Assembly: GCA_019418225.1 (NCBI GenBank)
Contig: DYCF01000001.1
Coordinates: 107,802-171,801 of the forward strand
Reading direction: 5' to 3'
Length of the DNA: 64,000 nucleotides
From: Clostridiales bacterium
GTDB taxonomy: Bacteria > Bacillota > Clostridia > Lachnospirales > Cellulosilyticaceae
How positions within the stretch are numbered: the stretch's first letter is position 1; the number at the start of each line of letters is the position of its first letter. The notes under the pieces were generated by a model. The model was not told the DNA's origin. It saw only the letters and a list, made by a program, of their open reading frames with translations, and ran no database searches. Position numbers and translations under genes: made by a program. Below are positions 26,729 through 35,438 of the stretch, piece by piece.

Positions 26729-28423
26729 ATGAAAATATTAATCGTAGGTGGTGTAGCAGGAGGGGCTTCTGCAGCAGCTAAACTTAGACGTTTTAGTGAA
26801 GAGGATGAAATTATTATGTTTGAAAGAGGACCTCATGTTTCTTTTTCAAATTGTGCATTACCTTATCATTTAAGTGGCATGATTGAACCTGCAAGCAGGC
26901 TTGTACTGATGAATCCAGAGAAATTTAAGAAACAGTACAATATTGAAGCAAGAGTAAATGAAGAAGTTGTGGCTATTGATAGAGCACGTAAAATTATTAA
27001 AATCAAAAAGGTTTTAACCGGTGAGGTATACGAAGAAAGCTATGACAAACTTATTTTATCTCCAGGCGCCAAACCTAACAAACCAGAGATTCAGGGCAGC
27101 GAAAATATGCCTATATTTACAGTACGTAATGTAGAAGATATCGCTAAAATTAAATCATATATGGTAGAAAATAAGTTAACACAAATAGCCATTGTAGGTG
27201 GTGGCTATATTGGTATTGAAGTAGCGGAAAACATCCGAGAAGCTGGCTATGAGGTAAGTTTGATTGAAGGTGCCCCACAAATTCTTCGTACTTTTGATGA
27301 AGAAATGGTGCAAGTATTTCATAAGGTATTAGATGATCACGGCGTGAAACTTTTATTAAATCATCAGATTAAGGCGTTAGAAAAGGATTATGTGATTTTA
27401 TCAGATGATACAAAAGTTCCAGCACAAATGGTAATTATGGCAATAGGTGTACATGCAGAAAATGAATTAGCTAAAATGGCAGGTTTAGAAGTTACGCAAA
27501 TGGGAAGCATTGCAGTAGATAACAGCTTTAGGACAAATGACCCAGATATTTATGCGATTGGTGATGCTATAGAAGTAAATTCACTTTTAACAGATGAGAA
27601 AATGCGACTTACTTTAGCAGGCCCAGCTCAAAAGGCAGCTAGAGCAGTAGCTGGTCATATTAATGGAGAAGAAGTGAAAAAGCAAGCTTATATAGGAAGC
27701 AGTGCGATTAAGGTTTTTGATTACAATGGCGCATCTACAGGACTTACAGAGGCACAAATCAAGATGAAGAATCTTAGTATCAAGTATGATAAAGTTCACT
27801 TTATGTTAGGAGATAAGGTAGGCCTTATGCCTGATAGCAGTCCAATGCATTTTAAACTGATTTATGAAGTGCCATCAGGCAGAGTTTTAGGTGCACAAGC
27901 AATTGGTAAAGGCAGTGTAGACAAACGAATAGATGTGATTGCTACAGCTATGAAGTTTAATGCAACAGTTTATGACCTTAGAGAATTAGAACTTTGTTAT
28001 GCGCCACCTTTTGGTACGGCTAAGGACATCGTAAATTATGCGGGCTTTATTGCATGTAATGTATTAGAAGGCCGTTTTAAACAAATTACAGTAGATAAGG
28101 TAAGGGATTTAGTTGCACAAGGTGCTTATATCGTAGATGTAAGAGAAGAAGGGGAATATGAGAGAGGTCATATTAAAGGAGCTCACTTAGTACCACTCAG
28201 CAAGTTAAGAGAAAGTCTATCTGAGATTCCAAAGGACCAACCTGTTTATATTCACTGTCGTACAGGACAAAGAAGTTATAATGCCGTTTTAGCTCTTCAA
28301 AACTTAGGATATGATCAAGTCATTAATATTACAGGTGGTTTCTTAGGTCTTAGTTTCTATGAATATTTTAAGGATAAGACAGAGGATAGGGAAAGCATTT
28401 TAACAAATTACAATTTTAATTAA
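26729..28423 (+). CDS. CoA-disulfide reductase fused to a rhodanese domain
   Basis: A 564-residue flavoprotein. GGVAGGASAAAKLRR (about residues 7-21) binds FAD; SFSNCALPYHLSG holds the family's active-site Cys43; VGGGYIGIEVAENIREAGYEV is the NAD(P)H-binding site. A C-terminal rhodanese domain (about 470-555) has YIHCRTGQRS with Cys near 510. Characterised relatives reduce CoA-disulfide or CoA-persulfide and polysulfide using NAD(P)H. It lies 17 bp after the single rhodanese gene, with AAGGAGG before the ATG. The paired rhodanese domains point to persulfide handling. Confidence 0.92.
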   Translation: MKILIVGGVAGGASAAAKLRRFSEEDEIIMFERGPHVSFSNCALPYHLSGMIEPASRLVLMNPEKFKKQYNIEARVNEEVVAIDRARKIIKIKKVLTGEVYEESYDKLILSPGAKPNKPEIQGSENMPIFTVRNVEDIAKIKSYMVENKLTQIAIVGGGYIGIEVAENIREAGYEVSLIEGAPQILRTFDEEMVQVFHKVLDDHGVKLLLNHQIKALEKDYVILSDDTKVPAQMVIMAIGVHAENELAKMAGLEVTQMGSIAVDNSFRTNDPDIYAIGDAIEVNSLLTDEKMRLTLAGPAQKAARAVAGHINGEEVKKQAYIGSSAIKVFDYNGASTGLTEAQIKMKNLSIKYDKVHFMLGDKVGLMPDSSPMHFKLIYEVPSGRVLGAQAIGKGSVDKRIDVIATAMKFNATVYDLRELELCYAPPFGTAKDIVNYAGFIACNVLEGRFKQITVDKVRDLVAQGAYIVDVREEGEYERGHIKGAHLVPLSKLRESLSEIPKDQPVYIHCRTGQRSYNAVLALQNLGYDQVINITGGFLGLSFYEYFKDKTEDRESILTNYNFN

Positions 28424-28443
28424 CAAATCAAGGGAGTAACAAA

Positions 28444-29031
28444 ATGAAAAAATCGGATTGGCTAAAAAATGCACTTGTTCTAGGAATAGTATTTTTCATC
28501 GCTATTTGGTTTGTAAAACCGGTAGGAGTATCTACTCAGTTTAGTGTGCTTAGTGGCATAGTGCATAGTACGATAAATCAGGATGTGATTACGAAGGACC
28601 CTACAAGGGAATCTGGTTATAGGAGCACAAATGCTTATTATGATCGACATGAAGGAAAGTTGGCAAAAAGTATCAAAGAGCCACTTAATTATGATTTCGT
28701 CTTCGTACTGGGTATGCCTATAGGGGCATATATCATGTACCGCTTAAATCGCAAAAAACAACCTTCTCGTATGTCTGATGTAGGCGAGGTGTCAGGTGCA
28801 TGTGAAGCAAAACAAAGCTTCATAAGGCGAGATGGACCAAGTTTTGTAGGCGGTTTCCTAATTTTATTCGGTGCACGAATGGCAGATGGCTGTACAAGTG
28901 GACATATGATGAGCGGGATGATGCAAGGTGCTGTAAGTGGTTATATCTTTGCGGGTGCCGTATTTATAGTAGCCATTCCTACAGCCATTGTTATCGGTAA
29001 GAATGCTAAAAGAAAGGCGGCAGACAAATGA
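28444..29031 (+). CDS. YeeE/YedE-family sulfur transporter, half 1
   Basis: A 195-residue membrane protein. The Cys in MADGCTSGHMMSGMMQGAV (Cys near residue 150) is the conserved sulfur-relay motif of the YeeE/YedE (TsuA) family, whose studied members take up thiosulfate or related sulfane sulfur. About four membrane helices are seen, with a polar insert about residues 40-75 and 100-125. It is half the length of TsuA and overlaps the next gene by 4 bp (ATGA), so the two halves probably form one transporter. Confidence 0.85.
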   Translation: MKKSDWLKNALVLGIVFFIAIWFVKPVGVSTQFSVLSGIVHSTINQDVITKDPTRESGYRSTNAYYDRHEGKLAKSIKEPLNYDFVFVLGMPIGAYIMYRLNRKKQPSRMSDVGEVSGACEAKQSFIRRDGPSFVGGFLILFGARMADGCTSGHMMSGMMQGAVSGYIFAGAVFIVAIPTAIVIGKNAKRKAADK

Positions 29032-29588
29032 AAATTGTAGAAGGACTCATATTAGGAGCATTATTTGGCGGGGCGCTATATTATGTAGGAGCCTCCAACC
29101 CTAAAAAGTTATTAAGTATGTTAAGACTTCAAGATTTAAGTCTTATGAAAATTATTTTCTTTGCCATTGGCTTGGGAAGTACATTACTTTCAATTGCTGC
29201 CTTAGTAGGCATATTTGATATTTCACATCTTAGCATCAAAACAACTCATTTAGGCGTTATTATAGGCGGACTTATTTTTGGAGTAGGATTTGGTTCTTTA
29301 GGAACTTGCCCTGGAACATGTGTGGCAGCTACATCTAGCGGCGGAAAAGGTAAAGCAATCTCAGCCGTAATCGGCGGTTTATTTGGTGCATTTGCTTTCT
29401 CTGAGACATATGGCTACTTTAATCAAATGGGCCTATTTGATACCATGAATTTAGGAAAGCTTACATGGTTTAATATTTCAGACCAGTTTCAATCAGTATT
29501 TGGAATGGGCTATGTAGGGCTCCTTATAGTAGGAATTCTCTTCATGATAGTAGGGACCGTGCTACCTATAAAGTTGTTAAAAGAGTAA
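29028..29588 (+). CDS. YeeE/YedE-family sulfur transporter, half 2 (DUF6691-like)
   Basis: A 186-residue membrane protein with the second conserved Cys motif, FGSLGTCPGTCVAATSSGG (Cys about 94 and 98), in a helix-reentrant region typical of the family. It has about five membrane helices. The start codon overlaps the stop of half 1 (ATGA). Last gene of the rhodanese operon. Confidence 0.85.
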   Translation: MKIVEGLILGALFGGALYYVGASNPKKLLSMLRLQDLSLMKIIFFAIGLGSTLLSIAALVGIFDISHLSIKTTHLGVIIGGLIFGVGFGSLGTCPGTCVAATSSGGKGKAISAVIGGLFGAFAFSETYGYFNQMGLFDTMNLGKLTWFNISDQFQSVFGMGYVGLLIVGILFMIVGTVLPIKLLKE

Positions 29589-29600
29589 AGGAAGTATCAT

Positions 29601-29642
29601 AAAAATAGAGTCATAAAAATAGAGTCATAAAAATAGAGTCAT
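29601..29642 (+). repeat. Triplicated 14-bp terminator arm
   Basis: AAAAATAGAGTCAT occurs three times in tandem (29601, 29615, 29629). Only the third copy is in the best position to pair with the right arm ATGACTCTATTTTT at 29661-29674, giving competing hairpins. Confidence 0.9.
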
Positions 29643-29676
29643 TACAGAATAAGTTTTGTAATGACTCTATTTTTAT
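29629..29676. terminator. Terminator of the sulfur operon
   Basis: AAAAATAGAGTCATTACA / TGTAATGACTCTATTTTT, 18-bp arms with a 10-nt loop and T-tract. It can also act on the convergent Crp/Fnr gene. Confidence 0.9.
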
Positions 29677-29706
29677 AGGATATGGTTTTAAAATTTTCTA
29701 GTCAAA

Positions 29707-30390
29707 TTAGCTCGACTGTAGTGCAAGTTTCTTTAACTTAGCAAGGTCAATAAGTTTAATTTCACCCCGGTGAGAGGTGATAAGCCCTTCGGAAACAAAG
29801 TATTTTATCATACGAGAGACTACCTCTCTAGCACTTCCCATATACTTGGCAATTTGTTCATGCGTTAGATGAATGGTGTAAGTGTTATTTTTATTGGCCT
29901 CGTCTAATAAGAAGATGGCTAGCCTTTGATCGAAATTCATAAAAAGAATTTGTTCCATAGCCCACATCACATCTGAAAACTTATCAGCTGTTGCCTTGTA
30001 AGAGAAGTTTTCTACATAAATATTTTCTGCCATTAACCTAGAAAAAATGTGGCTGCTAATGACCAGAACTTCCGTTTTTGATTCTGAATCCACATGAATA
30101 TCAAAAGTTACATTTGATAAGACACAAGAAGCAGAGAGCATGCAGATCTCACCAGGATAAAGCCTATACAGTGTAATGTCTTTACCTTTATTAGAAAGCA
30201 TATATGAACGGATGCAGCCCTGTTTTACAATAAGTACGCCTAGACAATTGTTATCGCCACCGTGGATGGTTTCACCTGGTTGATAGGAGGCAGTATGCAC
30301 ATGGCGTTTGAGCTCCTCCTGTTCATCTAAAGTGAGTTTATCCCAAAAAGTTAAAGTCTTTTTTAAAAGTAATAAATCCTCATCAGACAT
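29707..30390 (-). CDS. Crp/Fnr-family transcriptional regulator
   Basis: A 227-residue regulator: effector-binding beta-barrel (about residues 20-130) with GEICMLSASCVLSN containing two Cys, a long dimer helix, then a HTH_Crp domain with LTHEQIAKYMGSAREVVSRMIKYF, of which AREVVSR is the recognition helix. I chose ATG 30390 because AGGAGG precedes it; the in-frame GTG at 30459 would place coding sequence over an operator-like dyad. No Fnr-type N-terminal Cys cluster is present. The matching dyads near its own gene and at the rhodanese promoter suggest that it controls both. Confidence 0.9.
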   Translation of the reverse strand: MSDEDLLLLKKTLTFWDKLTLDEQEELKRHVHTASYQPGETIHGGDNNCLGVLIVKQGCIRSYMLSNKGKDITLYRLYPGEICMLSASCVLSNVTFDIHVDSESKTEVLVISSHIFSRLMAENIYVENFSYKATADKFSDVMWAMEQILFMNFDQRLAIFLLDEANKNNTYTIHLTHEQIAKYMGSAREVVSRMIKYFVSEGLITSHRGEIKLIDLAKLKKLALQSS

Positions 30391-30445
30391 AGGAACCTCC
30401 TCATTATATATTTTTATGATGATATCATTTTTCTGAGATTTTTTC

Positions 30446-30482
30446 TGTGAGTTAGTCACCTTTATACTGTAACCTAGTTACA
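30446..30482. promoter_or_regulatory. Two Crp/Fnr-type dyads in the divergent regulator-ferredoxin intergene
   Basis: TGTAACCTAGTTACA (30468-30482) is a perfect dyad, extended by C/G to 17 bp. TGTGAGTTAGTCACC (30446-30460) is a weaker copy 22 bp away centre to centre, two helical turns. Both fit TGTRAC-N3-GTYACA. Confidence 0.65.
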
Positions 30483-30538
30483 GAAAAATATCTATGATAT
30501 TGGTAAACTAAGGTAAAGTTAAAGTTTAGGAGGATATT

Positions 30539-30754
30539 ATGCCTGTTAGAAAAAAGAAATATGCCAGTGTGAGAGAGAAAGAATGTGTTGCATGTGGTAC
30601 TTGTACTTTAGTGTGTCCCAAGGAGGCGATAACAGTGCCAAGAGGGATTACGGCTCAGGTAGATGAGGCATTGTGCATCGGCTGTGGGCTTTGTAAAAAG
30701 GTATGCCCAGCTTCTGTGATTGAAATACTTGAAAGAGAAGCTGAGAGGAGTTAA
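30539..30754 (+). CDS. 2[4Fe-4S] ferredoxin-type protein
   Basis: A 71-residue protein with two CxxCxxCxxxC clusters: CVACGTCTLVCP (about residues 18-29) and CIGCGLCKKVCP (about 47-58). It transfers electrons, probably to or from the membrane iron-sulfur protein encoded immediately downstream. AGGAGG precedes the ATG. Divergent from the Crp/Fnr gene, with dyads between. Confidence 0.92.
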   Translation: MPVRKKKYASVREKECVACGTCTLVCPKEAITVPRGITAQVDEALCIGCGLCKKVCPASVIEILEREAERS

Positions 30755-30770
30755 TAAGAGGAGTTAATAA
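30745..30770 (+). repeat. 13-bp tandem duplication spanning stop codon and ribosome binding site
   Basis: GAGGAGTTAATAA is repeated exactly (30745-30757, 30758-30770). The first copy includes the ferredoxin stop TAA; the second supplies the GAGGAG of the next gene. Confidence 0.9.
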
Positions 30771-30771
30771 G

Positions 30772-31350
30772 ATGAAGAAAAAGAAGAATTGGTATGATTA
30801 TTTGTGGATTACATCAGCCCTTTATTTAGTTTTAGGCTTCGTAAATATTTTATTTGCATGGCTAGGAATAATATGTTTTATAGTACCACTCGTCATAGCT
30901 GCCACAAAAGGGAATAAAGCCTATTGCAATAAATATTGTGGTCGTGGGCAATTATTTGAATTACTAGGCAATCAATTAAATTTATCAAGGAAAAAAGATA
31001 TACCGGGTTTTCTTAGAACCAAATGGTTTCGATATGGATTTTTAGTATTTTTCCTTGCAATGTTTATGAATATGGTGTTTTCAACATACTTAGTATTAGA
31101 AGGAACAAGAGGATTAAAGGCAATCGTTACATTATTGTGGTCGATTAAATTACCTTGGCATTGGGCTTATACAGGTAATACAGTTTCACCATGGGTGGCG
31201 CAGTTTGCTTTTGGCTTTTATAGTATGATGCTGACTTCTACCGTTTTAGGCATGTTTACAATGGCACTTTATAAACCTCGTTCATGGTGTGTATATTGCC
31301 CAATGGGGACAATGACGCAAGGAATTTGCAAAATGAAGCATCATAAGTAA
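30772..31350 (+). CDS. NapH/NosR-like membrane iron-sulfur protein
   Basis: A 192-residue membrane protein with about four helices. AYCNKYCGRGQ (about residues 46-56) and SWCVYCPMGTMTQGIC (near 170-185) hold the Cys pairs expected of 4Fe-4S membrane proteins related to NapH/NosR/RdxA. The soluble double-ferredoxin tail of NapH is absent; the separate ferredoxin encoded upstream may replace it. Probably moves electrons between the membrane and a soluble reductase that is not encoded in this operon. Confidence 0.75.
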   Translation: MKKKKNWYDYLWITSALYLVLGFVNILFAWLGIICFIVPLVIAATKGNKAYCNKYCGRGQLFELLGNQLNLSRKKDIPGFLRTKWFRYGFLVFFLAMFMNMVFSTYLVLEGTRGLKAIVTLLWSIKLPWHWAYTGNTVSPWVAQFAFGFYSMMLTSTVLGMFTMALYKPRSWCVYCPMGTMTQGICKMKHHK

Positions 31351-31400
31351 GATAGATGAGTTAAGGCTATAAAAATATTATTGTATAGGTATAAATAAAG

Positions 31401-31444
31401 AAGAGATGTCTCAGAACTATAAATAGTTTTAAGACATCTCTTTT
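31401..31444. terminator. Terminator after the ferredoxin operon
   Basis: AAGAGATGTCT / AGACATCTCTTTT stem with a 20-nt AT-rich loop, between the convergent ferredoxin operon and the aminopeptidase gene. Confidence 0.85.
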
Positions 31445-31489
31445 CTAGCTCTTAAGGATAACTTATGAGCTGTTTATTTAATTTATTGA

Positions 31490-32779
31490 TTATAAGCTAA
31501 AGAATGCTTTAAGTGCCTCAGCAGTATGAATGAAGTCAGCTGCGGCCATAAGTTCACGCGCTGAATGCATTGCAAGCATTGGTGTTCCAATATCTACTGA
31601 ACGGATACCAAGGTGTGAAGTTGCAAGTGGCCCAATAGTTGAACCGCCTCTTTCATCAGAGCGATTTACAAAGACTTGGAATGGAATATCATTAGCTTTG
31701 CAAAGTGCTGCAAATACCCCATAAGAGTCACTATCAGTTGTATAGCTGAAGTTTGCATTAACTTTGATAGCTGGTCCATTACCTGGAAGAACTTTATTAG
31801 TTGGGTCGCTCTTTTCCATGTAGTTTGGATGTGAAAGATGAGCAACGTCGGCAGAAATAATGAAAGAATTTGCGTAAGCAGTGAAGAGATCTTCTCTTGT
31901 TTTACCAAGTGCAAGTAAGATTCTTTCTAAAATATTGCCAAGCATTGGAGAATCAGCACCTTGTTTTGTATGGCTACCGATTTCTTCATTATCGAAGCAA
32001 ACAAACATAGAAACCCCTTTTGTACTTGTGTTATTTAAAATGCCATAAAGACCACTATAAGTCATAGATAAGTCATCAAGACGTGGTGCAGAGATAAACT
32101 CTTCATTTAAACCAACAAGCATGCTTTTTTCAAATGGATAGAGGTACAGGTCTGCATCTAAGATATCTTCTTTTGCTACATCTAAAGTTTCTGCCATAAG
32201 TGTCAGCATAAAGTTTTCATCAGCTGGCTCGTTAAGGTAAGTAAGAATTGGAAGTGTATCTTTTTGCTTATTGATACTTACGCCGCTATTTACTTCGCGA
32301 TTCATATGAATTGCTAAGTTTGGAATAATAAGAATAGGTTTATTGATATCAATAAGACGCATTTCTGGGAATAAAACGTTATCACTTTTAACAGCAACGC
32401 GTCCTGCTACAGAAAGCGGGCGGTCAAACCAGGTGCTAAGAATTGGTCCACCATAGCCTTCTGTATTTAATTTAATATAGTTATCGCTTTGCATTTGTGG
32501 ATTTGGTTTGATTCTAAATCCAGGTACATCACCATGAGCTCCTACAATTTTGAATCCTTCTTTTTCTATATCTAAGGAGTTGATGCAAAAAGCTGCAAGG
32601 GCAGAATCATTAGTCGTTGTATAATATTTACCACCTTGCTGTAAAGTCCAAGGTGCTCTTTGGTCTAAATAAGTAAAGCCATGTGCTTCTAAAATCTCTT
32701 TACAAGCTGAGATTGTGTGGAACATTGTTGGACTTGCATCAATGAAGTCCATAAGTTGTTTTGTAAGCTGAGCTGTCAT
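31490..32779 (-). CDS. M18-family aminopeptidase
   Basis: A 429-residue zinc aminopeptidase of normal M18 length. GAHGDVPGFRIKPNP (His/Asp ligands, about residues 79-93), FDNEEIGSHTKQGADS (catalytic Glu-Glu, about 241-256), SADVAHLSHPNY and the C-terminal GTPMLAMHSARELM (last His ligand) are all present. It removes N-terminal residues from peptides in the cytoplasm. TAGGAGG precedes the ATG. Monocistronic. Confidence 0.95.
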   Translation of the reverse strand: MTAQLTKQLMDFIDASPTMFHTISACKEILEAHGFTYLDQRAPWTLQQGGKYYTTTNDSALAAFCINSLDIEKEGFKIVGAHGDVPGFRIKPNPQMQSDNYIKLNTEGYGGPILSTWFDRPLSVAGRVAVKSDNVLFPEMRLIDINKPILIIPNLAIHMNREVNSGVSINKQKDTLPILTYLNEPADENFMLTLMAETLDVAKEDILDADLYLYPFEKSMLVGLNEEFISAPRLDDLSMTYSGLYGILNNTSTKGVSMFVCFDNEEIGSHTKQGADSPMLGNILERILLALGKTREDLFTAYANSFIISADVAHLSHPNYMEKSDPTNKVLPGNGPAIKVNANFSYTTDSDSYGVFAALCKANDIPFQVFVNRSDERGGSTIGPLATSHLGIRSVDIGTPMLAMHSARELMAAADFIHTAEALKAFFSL

Positions 32780-32945
32780 AAAAACCTCCTAAGTTGAATG
32801 AATTATTTTCCTTATTATAGCATTAAAAGATGAGGATGACATGTTGGATGATATAAATATTATTTACAAGTAGAGAAAACCTTATTTAAAAGGGATGAAC
32901 TAAAATAGTAAAATAAAAAAATATACTCATAACTATAAATATTCG

Positions 32946-33008
32946 TTGACAAAAATGAAGTATTTGCATATTATAATTATAGATAAACATATGAGCAATC
33001 ATTCATAT
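32946..33008 (+). promoter_or_regulatory. Promoter and ArsR/CadC-type operator of the metal ATPase
   Basis: TTGACA (32946-32951), 17-bp spacer, TATTAT (32969-32974). About 15 bp past the -10 lies ATATGAGCAATCATTCATAT (32989-33008), an imperfect dyad like ArsR/SmtB 12-2-12 operators. This explains why the ATG at 32955-32957 or upstream is not the start. Confidence 0.7.
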
Positions 33009-33038
33009 ATAAAAATAAATAAAGGAAGAGGTGGGGCT

Positions 33039-35375
33039 ATGAAAGAAGCATTTTGTTTAGAAATTGAAAATCTTAATTGCGCACACTGTGCAGGCAAGAT
33101 TGAAGAAAGATTAAAAAAAGAACCTAATGTAAGCGATTTAGAGCTTAACTTTATGTTAAAGAAGTTAAAGTTTAATATGGATACTCAAATGAGCGAAGCT
33201 GAAGTTATAGAACATATGAGCCGTATTGCAGATGGCATTGAAAAAGGGGTTAACTTTAAGTCAAATGGAGAGACACATAAATCATTTGAATTTAGAATTG
33301 AGAACTTAGACTGTGGTCATTGTGCAAGTAAAATTGAAGCAAGACTTAAACAAGAAACAAACATTAAAAACCTAGAACTTAACTTCATGCGTAAAAAGTT
33401 GAGTTTCCAAATGGATACTCAGATGAATGCTAAAGAAGTAGGAGAATACATTCGTATAATTGGTGATGAAATTGAAAAAGGGATAAAATTTATCCCTGAG
33501 GGTGAAGAAGAAGCAGAAGTAGAGCAAAGTACTAAGACAGGAAAAGGCCGTAATAAAGAAGCAATCCTTATGGGAATTAGTATTGCGTTATTAATAGGAG
33601 GCGCTCTTACAGATTTTAATCCATTATTTATTGTTGCCTATATTTTAGTAGGTTATGATGTAATTCTTCAGGCTGGTCGCAATTTAATTAAAGGAAGAAT
33701 GTTAGATGAAAACTTCCTTATGACAATAGCAACTATTGCAGCATTTGCCATTGGGCAATATCCAGAAGCAGTAGCAGTTATGCTCTTCTATAAAATTGGT
33801 GAATATATGCAAGGCCGCGCGGTAGACTATTCTACACGTGAAATTGAAAAAGCGATGGATATTCGCCCAGAGTTTGCCAGAGTTATAAGAGGAGGCGAAA
33901 AGATCGTTTCACCTAAAGAAGTGCGCATTGGTGAAATTATAGAAGTTAGACCAGGAGAAAAGGTACCTTTAGATGGTGAAATTATAGAAGGTAAAGGAAC
34001 ACTTGATATATCAATGCTTACAGGTGAATCACTCCCAAGCTATGTAAGTGCTGGAGATAAGGTATTAAGCGGTAGCATTAATAAAGATGGTATTATCAAG
34101 ATTAAAGTAACTACAGGATTTAAAGATAGTACAGTTTCTAAAATCTTAGATCTTATTCAAAATGCAAGTAGCAAGAAATCTAAATCAGAAAACTTCATTA
34201 CTAAATTTGCAAGATGGTATACACCAATTGTAGTAGGACTCGCAATCTTTACAGCAATTGTGCCTTCTATTGTAACAGGAGATTATAGAACTTGGATTTA
34301 TAACAGTATCGTATTCTTAGTTATTTCTTGTCCTTGTGCCCTTGTAGTTTCTGTACCACTTGGTTTCTTTGCAGGAATTGGAGCAGCTTCCAAGGCACAA
34401 ATCCTTGTAAAAGGAAGTAACTATTTAGAAGAGCTTAATCATATTGATACAATTGTTCTTGATAAAACAGGAACAATTACAAAAGGTCAATTCGGTGTAA
34501 CCCAAATCATTACAAATGGGGTAAGCAAGGAAGCATTACTTGAGGTTGCAGCAATTATTGAAAGCGGTTCAAATCATCCAATTGCAAAATCAGTTGTAAA
34601 TGCTTATTCAGGGGAACTTCCTAAAGTTAATTTTGAAGAGTTCAAAGAGATTAGTGGTGCTGGACTTTTAGCAAAAGTGGACGGGAAAACACTTCTTGCA
34701 GGTAATGATAAATTAATGAAACAATTTAATATTAACTATGTCCCTACTGCAGAAATTGGCTCACATATTTATGTAGCTCAAGATGATGTATACTTAGGCT
34801 GCATTGTTGTAGCTGATGAAATTAAAGAAGATAGTGCAGAGGCTATTAGAAAGCTTAAAGCACAAGGTATTAAAAAAGTAGTTATGCTTACAGGTGATAA
34901 AAAAGAAATTGCTGAAAGCATTGGGGCTAAAGTAGGTGTAGATGAAGTTTGCAGTGAACTGTTACCAAGTGATAAAGTAGAAAAAGTAGAAGCTTTATTA
35001 GGAACACATCGTGTTGCTTTTGTTGGAGATGGAATCAATGATGCACCTGTTTTAGCAAGAGCAGATATTGGTATTGCTATGGGCGGCGTAGGTTCAGATG
35101 CAGCCATTGAAGCATCTGACGTAGTACTTATGACAGATAGACTTACATCTATTAGTGATGTACTAAAAGTAGCAAAAAGAACAAGAACAATTGTAACTCA
35201 AAACATTGTCTTTGCTTTAGGTGTAAAGGTTATAGTTTTAATCTTAGGTATCTTAGGTATTGCAAATATGTGGCTAGCAATCTTTGCTGATGTAGGTGTA
35301 TCGCTTATTGCAGTAATGAATTCTATTAGAATTTTAGGTAAAGATTTTAGACATATGTTTAAGGTGATGAAATAA
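33039..35375 (+). CDS. PIB-type heavy-metal ATPase (Zn/Cd/Pb exporter type)
   Basis: A 778-residue ATPase. Two N-terminal metal-binding domains carry LNCAHC (Cys14, Cys17) and LDCGHC (Cys92, Cys95). LTGESLP (about 327), SCPCAL with the metal-binding CPC (about 431-433), DKTGTITKG with phosphorylated Asp475 and GDGINDAPVL follow. A Lys in the seventh helix and DVG in the last helix (about 751) fit the PIB-2 (zinc/cadmium/lead) class. I chose ATG 33039 after GGAAGAGGTGGGG; a longer frame would begin in the -35 box. No ArsR gene adjoins. Confidence 0.93.
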   Translation: MKEAFCLEIENLNCAHCAGKIEERLKKEPNVSDLELNFMLKKLKFNMDTQMSEAEVIEHMSRIADGIEKGVNFKSNGETHKSFEFRIENLDCGHCASKIEARLKQETNIKNLELNFMRKKLSFQMDTQMNAKEVGEYIRIIGDEIEKGIKFIPEGEEEAEVEQSTKTGKGRNKEAILMGISIALLIGGALTDFNPLFIVAYILVGYDVILQAGRNLIKGRMLDENFLMTIATIAAFAIGQYPEAVAVMLFYKIGEYMQGRAVDYSTREIEKAMDIRPEFARVIRGGEKIVSPKEVRIGEIIEVRPGEKVPLDGEIIEGKGTLDISMLTGESLPSYVSAGDKVLSGSINKDGIIKIKVTTGFKDSTVSKILDLIQNASSKKSKSENFITKFARWYTPIVVGLAIFTAIVPSIVTGDYRTWIYNSIVFLVISCPCALVVSVPLGFFAGIGAASKAQILVKGSNYLEELNHIDTIVLDKTGTITKGQFGVTQIITNGVSKEALLEVAAIIESGSNHPIAKSVVNAYSGELPKVNFEEFKEISGAGLLAKVDGKTLLAGNDKLMKQFNINYVPTAEIGSHIYVAQDDVYLGCIVVADEIKEDSAEAIRKLKAQGIKKVVMLTGDKKEIAESIGAKVGVDEVCSELLPSDKVEKVEALLGTHRVAFVGDGINDAPVLARADIGIAMGGVGSDAAIEASDVVLMTDRLTSISDVLKVAKRTRTIVTQNIVFALGVKVIVLILGILGIANMWLAIFADVGVSLIAVMNSIRILGKDFRHMFKVMK

Positions 35376-35438
35376 TAGTGAAAAGATTGGGGAAAACGTA
35401 TAAGATAATTACCGATAATGTGGATAAAGTATAACGTT

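Noticed and set aside
30391..30459. N-terminal extension of the Crp/Fnr regulator from a GTG
   Set aside because: AGGAGG precedes the ATG at 30390, while the GTG has no site and lies within an operator-like dyad.
32946..33038. N-terminal extension of the metal ATPase from an upstream start
   Set aside because: The extension begins at the TTGACA -35 box and crosses the operator; the ATG at 33039 has a strong ribosome binding site and starts directly before the first metal-binding domain.
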